Below are positions 1 through 5,766 of a DNA stretch of 7,902 bases, one piece after another (the stretch's first letter is position 1; each line of letters begins with the position of its first letter). The translations under genes and the position numbers were made by a program. A model generated the notes under the pieces. That model was not told the origin of the DNA, did not search any database, and was given only the letters and a program-made list of their open reading frames with translations. The DNA comes from Chloroflexota bacterium (lineage in GTDB: Bacteria; Chloroflexota; Dormibacteria; Dormibacterales; Dormibacteraceae): NCBI GenBank assembly GCA_005879675.1, contig VBJE01000169.1, forward strand, positions 1-7,902, read 5' to 3'.

Positions 1-487
1 AGTCGGAGAGGTCGCGGTCGGGAAGCTCGCCCAGCGGCAGGCCCGCGCCATAGACATGGCCCGACGTTGGGCGGTCGAGGCCGCCCATAAGGGACAGGAG
101 CGTGCTCTTGCCGCAACCCGACGGGCCCACGATGGCCACGAACTCGCACGGCCCGACGTCGAGCGTGACGTTCCGCAACGCGGCGACGTGCATCTCGTCG
201 CCACCGCCGAACTCGCGTGACACGGCATCGAGTCGGAGCCCAACCGCCTGGCCGAGCAGGTCGCGAAACTCGTCGGCCTGAGGTTCCGCCGGCGGGACCT
301 CGACGACGAGTGCCGTCGCCGGGGCGCCGTCGGGGGCGGCGACGACGGCTACTGAAGCGTCACCGTTGCCGTTCGAGCCGGCGTGCTCGCCGTTTCCGAT
401 CGCGGCCGCCGCGGCCTCGCGGCGCGCGCGGCGACGGCGGCGCTTGGGGCCGCTCGGTTCGATCGGGTCCGTGACGGCTGTAGCCAA
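1..487 (-). CDS. ABC transporter ATP-binding protein (LolD/MacB-like), 3' end beyond window
   Basis: This is the N-terminal 162 residues of an ABC ATPase that would power an export or lipoprotein/macrolide-type transporter at the cytoplasmic membrane. The Walker A motif GPSGCGKST lies at about residues 121-129, followed by LLSLMGGLDRPTSG, the layout of the LolD/MacB/FtsE group. The Q-loop, signature motif and Walker B fall outside the window. I chose the TTG at 487 because AAGGAGG sits five bases upstream and the frame reads through without a stop. This start gives an unusual extension of about 80 residues before the nucleotide-binding fold. The extension has a basic run (KRRRRRARRE, residues 15-24), then Ala, then a Gly/Asn-rich and Pro/Ala-rich stretch. 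The next in-frame candidates are a GTG at residue 89 and an ATG at residue 99; neither has a clear ribosome binding site and both would cut into the fold. The family is firm, the substrate unknown. Confidence 0.85.
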   Translation of the reverse strand, partial: MATAVTDPIEPSGPKRRRRRARREAAAAAIGNGEHAGSNGNGDASVAVVAAPDGAPATALVVEVPPAEPQADEFRDLLGQAVGLRLDAVSREFGGGDEMHVAALRNVTLDVGPCEFVAIVGPSGCGKSTLLSLMGGLDRPTSGHVYGAGLPLGELPDRDLSD

Positions 488-492
488 CCCGC

Positions 493-499
493 CCTCCTT
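493..499 (-). promoter_or_regulatory. Shine-Dalgarno site for the ABC ATPase gene
   Basis: On the minus strand AAGGAGG lies five bases before the TTG at 487. It is the strongest ribosome binding site in the window, and it is what decides the TTG start and therefore the long N-terminal extension of the ABC protein. Confidence 0.65.
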
Positions 500-506
500 T
501 TTCCGC

Positions 507-536
507 AGTCTAAGTGCTCAGGCCCGAGTTACTTAA
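507..536 (-). promoter_or_regulatory. possible promoter between cutA and the ABC gene
   Basis: On the minus strand a TAGACT (507-512) matches the TAnnnT pattern of a -10 box. TTAAGT (531-536) lies 18 bases upstream as a weak -35, matching the consensus at only three of six positions. Transcription would start just before the AAGGAGG, leaving a very short leader. The 52-nt gap after cutA, large compared with the other junctions here, is what makes a separate promoter plausible. I see no convincing terminator in the gap, so read-through from cutA is also possible. Confidence 0.25.
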
Positions 537-539
537 CGC

Positions 540-872
540 CTAATTCGCCGGTTTGGCTACCTGCTTCTCGAGCCAGCTCATGTAGCCGGCGGAGCCCCCC
601 TCGATCGGGACCTGGAGGATCTCCGGAAGCTCGTACTCGTGGTGGGCGCGGACGTAGTCCTGGACGGCCTGTCCCTGGGACTCCAGCGTTTTGACCAGGA
701 GCAGGGCCTCGTGCTCGCGCTTCAGCTTGCCCTCCCAGTAGTAGATCGAGTGGACCATCGGCACGACTGAGCAGCACGCGGCGAGATGCTCGACGACCAG
801 CCCCTCGCCCAGCCTTTCGGCGTCATCGCGCGCTCCGGTGGTGACCATGATCAGGACAGCCCTTTCCCCCAT
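540..872 (-). CDS. cutA: divalent-cation tolerance protein CutA
   Basis: This is a 110-residue protein, the usual size for CutA, a small trimeric PII-like ferredoxin-fold protein linked in E. coli to copper tolerance; its exact biochemical role is unsettled. Family landmarks are the first strand AVLIMVTT (residues 5-12), EHLAACCSVVPMVHSIYYWEGKL (28-50), the strand ALLLVKT (56-62) and the HHEYELPEI motif (77-85), which corresponds to the usual HPYEVPEI. There are two adjacent cysteines at 33-34 where one is typical. I chose the ATG at 872 because an ATG at 848 would remove most of the first beta strand, although a GGGGGAAAGGG run inside the gene could in principle serve that later start. The gene starts 6 nt after the phosphatase stop with no clear ribosome binding site of its own, which suggests translational coupling. 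Confidence 0.93.
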   Translation of the reverse strand: MGERAVLIMVTTGARDDAERLGEGLVVEHLAACCSVVPMVHSIYYWEGKLKREHEALLLVKTLESQGQAVQDYVRAHHEYELPEILQVPIEGGSAGYMSWLEKQVAKPAN

Positions 873-878
873 AGCCGA

Positions 879-1544
879 CTAATTCTGGGGTTTCGTGGGC
901 CGGTCGAGCCAGACGGTCGCGGCCAGGAGCGCAATCGCGCCGAGGAGCAGGCCGCCGATCACGTCTGATTCCCAGTGCACGTCGAGGTAGAGCCGGTCAA
1001 AGGCGACAACAACGATGATCGCGATCGCGCCCGCCACCGCGAGCGCGCGGGCTGGCGGCGAGGGCGACAAGCGCCGGATCACGAATGCGAGCAGGCCGTA
1101 GACGATGACGGCGCGCAGCATGTGGCCGCTCGGAAAGCTGTAGCTCACTCCGCTGCCCGAGAACGCCTCGGTGATGCTGGGACCGTCCGACTCGGATAGC
1201 GCGAGAGGCGGCCGCGGGTGGTGGAGGTTGAGCTTGTAAAACAGCTCGAACGCCTGGGCGGCGATGAAGATGGCGACCAACCCGAGCCCGTCTGACAGAC
1301 TGAAGCCGGTGCGCCACAGGTAGTAGCCCAGGCCAACCATCAGCAGGGTCGTCAGCTCGAAGCCGCCCAGCTCCGCGATGGCCTGGAAAAGAGGATGCAG
1401 CGATGGCTCCTGCACGGCGTGCATCGACTGCGCGACCTGGAGGTCGAGGTCGGTGAAGACGCCGATGGTGATCGCGATGGTCAGGGCGATGAAGACGACA
1501 CCGAGGCCGGCGATGCCGAACAGGCGTGGCGCTAACGCTGGCAA
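879..1544 (-). CDS. PAP2-family membrane phosphatase (phosphatidic acid phosphatase type 2)
   Basis: This is an integral membrane phosphatase of the PAP2 superfamily, whose members dephosphorylate phosphatidate, undecaprenyl diphosphate or related lipids at the membrane. The three family motifs are visible: KLNLHHPRP (K-x6-RP, about residues 104-112), PSGH (138-141) and FDRLYLDVHWESD (182-194). The third supplies the catalytic His and Asp, but its usual Ser before the Arg is Asp here. Several hydrophobic helices flank them, the first at about residues 7-29. The start is uncertain. The TTG at 1544 overlaps mutM by 13 nt and keeps the first helix. An ATG at 1604 (73-nt overlap) or another at 1673 (142-nt overlap) would lengthen the N-terminus with hydrophilic residues. 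None has a good ribosome binding site, so coupling to mutM is likely. The lipid substrate cannot be read from the sequence. Confidence 0.88.
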   Translation of the reverse strand: MPALAPRLFGIAGLGVVFIALTIAITIGVFTDLDLQVAQSMHAVQEPSLHPLFQAIAELGGFELTTLLMVGLGYYLWRTGFSLSDGLGLVAIFIAAQAFELFYKLNLHHPRPPLALSESDGPSITEAFSGSGVSYSFPSGHMLRAVIVYGLLAFVIRRLSPSPPARALAVAGAIAIIVVVAFDRLYLDVHWESDVIGGLLLGAIALLAATVWLDRPTKPQN

Positions 1545-2395
1545 CGGCGACAGAAGACAGTTGTCCGGCCGGCGATTCGCACCGAGCTCAGCGGACGTCC
1601 GCATGTGAAGCACGGCTCGCCCGCGCGCCCGTAGACCAGCAGCTTCTCCTGCTGTCCGCCGACCTCGCCCCACGCGTCGCGATACGTGTCCACGGAGCTG
1701 CCGCGATTGGCGATGGCCACCTCCAGCGATTCGCGCAGCGATTCGTGCAGGCGCCGCGCGGACTGCCTGCTCACCGTGCTCGCGACCCGCGTCGGACGCA
1801 GGCGGGCGCGGTGCAGCGACTCGTCGGCGTAGATGTTGCCCACGCCCGCGATCGCCTTCTGGTCGAGCAGCACGGCCTTCAGTGGCGCGCGCCTCCGCCG
1901 CAGCTGGCGATAGAGCTGCTCGGCGGCGAAGTCGGGATCGATCGGCTCGGGGCCGAGGCGCGGCATCTTCCTGGCAGAGAGCAGCGCTTCCTGGGTGCCG
2001 ACGAGCAGGCGGCCGAAGCGTCGGGGGTCCCGATAGCGCAGCTGGCGACCGTCCTCGAGGAAGAACACGGCGTGCGTGTGCTTCGCGAGTGGAGTGACCT
2101 CGTCGACCAGCCGCAGCTGGCCCGTCATGCCCAGATGAACCACAAGTAAAAGCTCTTCCCCACTTGTGGGGAAGTCCGGCCCGAAGGGCCGGGATGGGGC
2201 CAGCCGAGCAAGTATGTATTTCCCCCGCCGCCCCATCGACTCGATGCGCATCCCCGCCACCGCGTCGACGAACTCCTCCGGCTCGGGGTGGCGGACGATG
2301 GTCGGAAAGGCCAGCTCGCAGCGCACGATCGTGCGACCGACGAGGTGCGGCCGCAGGTCGGCGACGATGGTCTCGACTTCAGGAAGCTCAGGCAC
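1532..2395 (-). CDS. mutM: formamidopyrimidine-DNA glycosylase (Fpg/MutM)
   Basis: This bifunctional DNA glycosylase/AP lyase removes 8-oxoguanine and formamidopyrimidines from DNA. The protein has 287 residues; E. coli MutM has about 269. It begins PELPEVET, giving the catalytic Pro1 and Glu2 after Met removal. Other landmarks are Lys59 in RRGKY, the HLGMTG strand (87-92), DPRRFG (123-128), the helix-two-turn-helix GVGNIYADE (184-192), and a complete zinc finger with Cys262, 265, 282 and 285 and Arg277 in its loop. All catalytic and zinc residues are present. The start is a GTG at 2395 overlapping the polA stop by 8 nt (GTGCCTGA), so it is translationally coupled to polA. One oddity is residues 68-81 (SRPFGPDFPTSGEE), encoded by a pair of DNA hairpins. 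They are an insert of roughly 13-14 residues relative to E. coli just before the HLGM strand. Confidence 0.96.
   Translation of the reverse strand: MPELPEVETIVADLRPHLVGRTIVRCELAFPTIVRHPEPEEFVDAVAGMRIESMGRRGKYILARLAPSRPFGPDFPTSGEELLLVVHLGMTGQLRLVDEVTPLAKHTHAVFFLEDGRQLRYRDPRRFGRLLVGTQEALLSARKMPRLGPEPIDPDFAAEQLYRQLRRRRAPLKAVLLDQKAIAGVGNIYADESLHRARLRPTRVASTVSRQSARRLHESLRESLEVAIANRGSSVDTYRDAWGEVGGQQEKLLVYGRAGEPCFTCGRPLSSVRIAGRTTVFCRRCQR
2140..2169. repeat. overlapping inverted repeat competing with the first mutM hairpin
   Basis: CCACAAGT (2140-2147) and ACTTGTGG (2162-2169) form an eight-base perfect inverted repeat with a 14-base loop. The right arm uses bases that also belong to the nine-base hairpin at 2155-2174, so in the mutM transcript the two structures could not form together. 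The inverted repeat is seen directly; any regulatory meaning is inference. Confidence 0.4.
2155..2192. repeat. paired inverted repeats (two adjacent hairpins) inside mutM
   Basis: Two perfect inverted repeats stand side by side. The first is CTTCCCCAC / GTGGGGAAG, nine-base arms around a two-base centre (2155-2174). The second is CCGGCCC / GGGCCGG, seven-base arms around three bases (2176-2192). They encode MutM residues 68-81, a region with no counterpart in the E. coli enzyme as I recall it. The adjacent codons include TTA and CTT, low-GC choices for this otherwise GC-rich gene. The arrangement resembles small palindromic elements that insert in frame into genes. No second copy is visible in this window. 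Confidence 0.6.
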
Positions 2396-5075
2396 GAACG
2401 ACCGCGAGCTTTTTCATATCGGCCCAGTTCGGTCCGACCTTCATCTCGACCTCGATGCCGGTCTCCAGCTCGTAGGCACCGGTCATGATGCGCGGCACCT
2501 TCTCCGCGAACTGGTCGAGCTCCGCGCGCGGCACCTCGAACAGCAGCTCGTCGTGCACTTGCAGCAGCATCCGGCCTTCGATCTGGTCGGTCTCGATCTC
2601 GCGGTGCAGTCGCACCATCGCGATCTTGATGATGTCCGCGGCGAGCGACTGCATCGGGAAGTTGATCGCCATGCGCTCGGCCGCGCTGCGCAGCTGATAG
2701 TTGGGCGACCTGAGGTCGGGGATAGCCCGCCGGCGGCCGGTGGCGCTGACGACGAATCCATCCTCGCGCGCCTTGCGCCGGATCTCGTCGAGGTACTCGC
2801 GCAGGTGCGAGTATGTCGACCAGTACTGCGCGAGGAACTCGCGTGCCACGTCGCCCGTGATTCCGAGCTGCTGCGACAGGCCGTACTCGCCCTGGCCGTA
2901 GATCGAGCCGAAGTTGGCGACCTTGGCCAGCCGGCGCTGATCCGGGGTCACCTGCTCGATGGGGATCTTGAACACCGCCGCGGCCGTCGCCGTGTGGATG
3001 TCCTGTCCGGCGGCAAAAGCTTCCATCAATCTCGGATCGCTGCTCAGGTGAGCGGCGATGCGCAGCTCGATCTGCGAGTAGTCGGCGGAGACCATCACGT
3101 GGTCGGGCCTTCCCGCCTTGAACGCGCGGCGTATGCGCTGCCCGAGCTCGGTGCGGATCGGGATGTTCATGAGGTTTGGGTTGGAAGATGCGAGCCGGCC
3201 CGTCGCGGTGCTCGCCTGGCCGAACGACGTGTGCACCCGCCCGCTCAAAGGATCCACGATCTGCGGCAGCGCATCGACGTATGTGGACTTCAGCTTCGAG
3301 AGCTGTCGGTGCTCGAGGATCAGGCCGATGATCGGATGCTTCTCGCGCAGCGTCTCGAGCGTGTCAGCGTCGGTCGAGTAGCCGGTCTTCGTCCTCTTGC
3401 CCACGGGCAGGCGCAGGTCCTCGAACAGCACCTTCGCCAGCTGCTGCGGCGCGTTGAGGTTGAACTTCTGGCCCGCGACCTCCTCGACCTCGGTCTCAAT
3501 CGCCGCCAGCTGCGCGCCCAGCTCCTCCTGCATCTGCTTGAGGTACGGCACGTCGATGGCGACGCCCTCGGTCTCCATGTCTGCCAGCACGCCCGCCAGC
3601 GGCAGCTCGATCTCGTGAAACAGGTAGTCGACGCCCAGGTTTTGCATCTCGGCCTCGAGCCGCGGGCGAAGGTTGAGGATCGCCTCTGCACGGCGCGCCG
3701 AATACTCGGCGGCTTCCGCTTCGGCGATCGCCGACGGCTTGCGCGCGGCGCGCCCCGATCCGAGCAGCTGCTCGGTGCTCACGAGCTCCGTCTCGAGGAA
3801 CTCCCGTGCCAGGTCCTCCAGCCTTGGGTCACGCGACCCGGCGCCGAGCAGATAGGCGGCGAGAAAGGTGCTGAACGCCCAGTCGCGCTTGCCGCCGCCG
3901 AGCGAGCGCAGCGCCAGCTCGGTCTCCTTCGCGTCGTGGCCCGAGATCGGGCGGCCCGACAGCGTGGTCGCGACCGTGTCCATCGCGTCGGGTTTCGACA
4001 CATAGAAGGTATTGGCCCCGATCGACACGCCGAGACCGCAGACCCGGCAGCCCCGGCCCGATCCCTCGGTGAACGCGAAGACGCCGACGTCCTGCGAGCC
4101 GTCCAGCAGCGCGGCCGCCTCGGTGGGATCGTCGACGATCTTCAAGCCCGCAGAGCGCGGGGCTGGCTCGAACGTGAGGCTTGGTTGGACCGGCGCCTGG
4201 TCCGGCGGCGGGAAGCGGCTCAGCAGCTGCCGGAACTCCAGGTGGTCGAACACGCGCCGCGCGTGCTCGTAGTCGTAACGCGTCCATCGCGCCTTCTCGA
4301 GCTCGAGCTCGACCGGCACGTCGCGGACGATCGTCACCATCCGCTTGCCCAGGCGCACCTTGTCCGTGTTGGCCTTCAGGGACGTCTTCAGCCGGCCCTC
4401 GGGCAGCTCGTCGACCCGCTCCAGCAGCGCCTCGACCGACACGAAGTCCTGGATCAGCTTCGCCGCGGTCTTGTCGCCCACCCCGGGAACGCCCGGGATG
4501 TTGTCCGAGGTGTCGCCGCGCAGGGCTTTGAAGTCGACGAGCTGCGGCGGTTCGAAGCCGTAGCGCTGTCGCACCTGGTCGGGGCCGTAGACGAAGGTGT
4601 CGGTGATCCCGCGCCGCGGCACGAGCGCCTCCACCGACTCGGTGACGAGCTGCAGGCAGTCAAGGTCGCCGGAGACGATGGTCACGGCGTGTCCACGCTC
4701 CTCGGCCAGGCGCGCGAGCGTGCCTATCACGTCGTCGGCCTCGAAGCCCTCGACGCCGTGGATCGGGATCGAGAACGCCCCCAGCACCTCGCGGACCATG
4801 TCCATCTGCGGTCGCAGGTCTTCGGGCATCGCGCGCCGGCCCGCCTTGTACTCCTTGAACTCCTCGGAGCGAAACGTGGGTTTGCCAAGGTCGAACGCGG
4901 CGATCGCGTACTCCGGACGCGAGGCGAGCACGATGGCCAGCATCGACGTGAAGCCGTAGACGGCATTCGTGACCCGCCCGTCCGAGGTGCTCATCGGCGG
5001 AAGGGCGAAAAAGGCCCGGTAGATGAGGCTGTGGGCGTCGATCAGAATGACCCGCCCGCGCCGTCCCTTCGCCAC
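2388..5075 (-). CDS. polA: DNA polymerase I (active 5' nuclease, degenerate 3'-5' exonuclease)
   Basis: This is family A DNA polymerase, 895 residues, which fills gaps and removes RNA primers in repair and lagging-strand synthesis. Residues 9 to about 285 are the 5' nuclease, with LIDAHSLIYRAFFALP (11-26), GFEADDVIGTLA (110-121), SGDLDCLQLV (135-144) and the helix-hairpin-helix GDTSDNIPGVPGVGDKTA (187-204). Residues about 310-480 correspond to the 3'-5' exonuclease domain but have lost its metal ligands: the DTE motif reads FTE (335-337). The polymerase domain follows: motif A DYSQIELR with Asp665, the O-helix RRLAKVANFGSIYG (714-727, with Phe722 where E. coli has Phe762) and motif C HDE (841-843). 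It should therefore polymerise without proofreading, as Taq polymerase does. The start is a GTG at 5075 reading AKGRRGRVILIDAHS, with no ribosome binding site but a TAGAAT box just upstream. It is first gene of the minus-strand operon. Confidence 0.97.
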   Translation of the reverse strand: MAKGRRGRVILIDAHSLIYRAFFALPPMSTSDGRVTNAVYGFTSMLAIVLASRPEYAIAAFDLGKPTFRSEEFKEYKAGRRAMPEDLRPQMDMVREVLGAFSIPIHGVEGFEADDVIGTLARLAEERGHAVTIVSGDLDCLQLVTESVEALVPRRGITDTFVYGPDQVRQRYGFEPPQLVDFKALRGDTSDNIPGVPGVGDKTAAKLIQDFVSVEALLERVDELPEGRLKTSLKANTDKVRLGKRMVTIVRDVPVELELEKARWTRYDYEHARRVFDHLEFRQLLSRFPPPDQAPVQPSLTFEPAPRSAGLKIVDDPTEAAALLDGSQDVGVFAFTEGSGRGCRVCGLGVSIGANTFYVSKPDAMDTVATTLSGRPISGHDAKETELALRSLGGGKRDWAFSTFLAAYLLGAGSRDPRLEDLAREFLETELVSTEQLLGSGRAARKPSAIAEAEAAEYSARRAEAILNLRPRLEAEMQNLGVDYLFHEIELPLAGVLADMETEGVAIDVPYLKQMQEELGAQLAAIETEVEEVAGQKFNLNAPQQLAKVLFEDLRLPVGKRTKTGYSTDADTLETLREKHPIIGLILEHRQLSKLKSTYVDALPQIVDPLSGRVHTSFGQASTATGRLASSNPNLMNIPIRTELGQRIRRAFKAGRPDHVMVSADYSQIELRIAAHLSSDPRLMEAFAAGQDIHTATAAAVFKIPIEQVTPDQRRLAKVANFGSIYGQGEYGLSQQLGITGDVAREFLAQYWSTYSHLREYLDEIRRKAREDGFVVSATGRRRAIPDLRSPNYQLRSAAERMAINFPMQSLAADIIKIAMVRLHREIETDQIEGRMLLQVHDELLFEVPRAELDQFAEKVPRIMTGAYELETGIEVEMKVGPNWADMKKLAVVRA

Positions 5076-5081
5076 GTTCGG

Positions 5082-5087
5082 ATTCTA
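5082..5087 (-). promoter_or_regulatory. candidate -10 box of a leaderless polA transcript
   Basis: On the minus strand TAGAAT is followed by six bases (CCGAAC) and then the polA GTG. A -10 box normally places the transcription start six to eight bases downstream, which here is the start codon itself, and no Shine-Dalgarno sequence lies between. This is the layout of leaderless genes known in actinobacteria and Deinococcus. The region at the -35 distance (TCAGGG at 5105-5110) matches the consensus poorly. Confidence 0.45.
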
Positions 5088-5142
5088 CGTACGTCCGATC
5101 GACACCCTGAGGGGGCGCTGCGCGTTCAATTAGCGGGGACTT

Positions 5143-5155
5143 GGAGGACCGAAGG
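5143..5155 (+). promoter_or_regulatory. ribosome binding region of the BFN gene
   Basis: GGAGG (5143-5147) lies 13 bases and GAAGG (5151-5155) five bases before the ATG at 5161. The closer site supports that start. A competing reading is that TAGAAT at 5157-5162 is a -10 box overlapping this ATG, in which case translation would begin at the second ATG (5173) on a very short leader. Confidence 0.45.
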
Positions 5156-5160
5156 CTAGA

Positions 5161-5757
5161 ATGGACCCGAGGATGAAAAACCTCATCGAGGTGTCCGTGG
5201 ACAGCATCCGCATCCACATGCCGACTGCTCAGCACCTCGTGATCCTCAAGGAGAAAGAGGCCGACCGATACCTCCCGATCTGGATCGGTTCCTTCGAGGC
5301 TCAGGCCATCGCGACCAAGATCTCGGGCAACGCACTCGGCAGGCCGCTCACACACGACTTGATGGCCACCGCCTTCGGAGACCTCGGCATCAGCGTGAAG
5401 CGAATCGTCGTCACCCGGCTCGCCGACCAGGTGTTCTACGCGCGCCTGTACGTGAAGCAGAACGGCCGCGACCTCGACTTCGACGCCCGACCGTCAGACG
5501 CGATCGCCCTCGCGGTTCGCGTCGAGTGCCCGATCTTCGTCGCCTCGGAGGTGATGGAGAGCGCCGGCATCATTCCCGAGGCGGACGAGATCGACGGCGA
5601 CAAGGACAAGGGCGAGACCGTCGTCGACGAGGAGCGCCTCGCGGTCTTTCGCGACTTCGTCAACAGCCTGGATCTCCCCGAGCTTCCCGACGAGCCCGGC
5701 GCCAAAGACGAGCCCGGCGCTCAGGACAGGCCCGGAGGACGCCCCGGCCGGGGCTGA
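5161..5757 (+). CDS. bifunctional nuclease family protein (BFN, DUF151)
   Basis: This is a 198-residue protein of the BFN/DUF151 family. Plant members have been described as having DNase and RNase activity; bacterial roles are poorly defined. Family landmarks are VSVDSIRIHMPTAQHLVILKE (11-31), LPIWIGSFEAQAIA (38-51), GRPLTHDLM (60-68) and DARPSDAIALAVR (108-120), followed by IFVASEVM. The domain ends near residue 135. An acidic linker then leads to DEERLAVFRDFVNSLDLPELP (156-176) and a Pro/Gly/Asp repeat tail (DEPGAKDEPGAQDRPGGRPGRG) that looks disordered. I took the ATG at 5161 because of the GAAGG five bases upstream; the ATG at 5173 (MKNLIEV) is a credible alternative. It is first gene of the plus-strand operon, divergent from polA, and the next gene is in the same reading frame across one TGA. 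Confidence 0.9.
   Translation: MDPRMKNLIEVSVDSIRIHMPTAQHLVILKEKEADRYLPIWIGSFEAQAIATKISGNALGRPLTHDLMATAFGDLGISVKRIVVTRLADQVFYARLYVKQNGRDLDFDARPSDAIALAVRVECPIFVASEVMESAGIIPEADEIDGDKDKGETVVDEERLAVFRDFVNSLDLPELPDEPGAKDEPGAQDRPGGRPGRG
5689..5720 (+). repeat. short direct repeat in the BFN tail
   Basis: GACGAGCCCGGCGC occurs at 5689-5702 and again at 5707-5720, an 18-base period that encodes the tandem DEPGA units at the protein's C-terminus. A third, degenerate unit (DRPGG) follows. It is likely a slippage product in a disordered tail. Confidence 0.6.
5741..5754. repeat. perfect palindrome abutting the BFN stop codon
   Basis: GCCCCGGCCGGGGC is a 14-base perfect palindrome that ends directly at the TGA (5755-5757). 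In RNA it could form a five-base GC stem with a GGCC loop. There is no T-run after it, so it does not look like an intrinsic terminator, and the downstream genes are close enough to be co-transcribed. In this GC-rich tail it may be chance. Confidence 0.4.
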
Positions 5758-5766
5758 CGCACGCTA

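Noticed and set aside
519..530. CTCAGGCCCGAG near the end of cutA, considered as a terminator hairpin.
   Set aside because: The near-palindrome has no room for a loop and no T-run follows on the minus strand.
529..777. A minus-strand frame in cutA in a different phase.
   Set aside because: The cutA frame carries all the family blocks; this one reads as Arg/Gly/Pro-rich shadow sequence.
5087..5094. ACGTACGT, an eight-base palindrome between polA and the BFN gene, considered as an operator.
   Set aside because: It is short, has no extended symmetry and no second copy in the region, so a regulator site cannot be supported beyond chance.
5099..5130. TCGACA with TTCAAT as a promoter for the plus-strand operon.
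   Set aside because: The first hexamer is close to a -35 consensus, but the 20-base spacing and the poor -10 make it unconvincing.
2166..5159. A 997-codon open frame on the plus strand lying opposite all of polA.
   Set aside because: It is antisense to a polA gene with all family motifs, and its translation is rich in Arg, Leu, His and Val without any recognisable domain. Long antisense frames are expected in GC-rich genes because stop codons are rare opposite GC-ending codons.
4660..5355. A 231-codon minus-strand frame spanning the polA/BFN intergenic region.
   Set aside because: It overlaps the true polA frame and the 5' end of the BFN gene, and the translation is low-complexity with no family resemblance.
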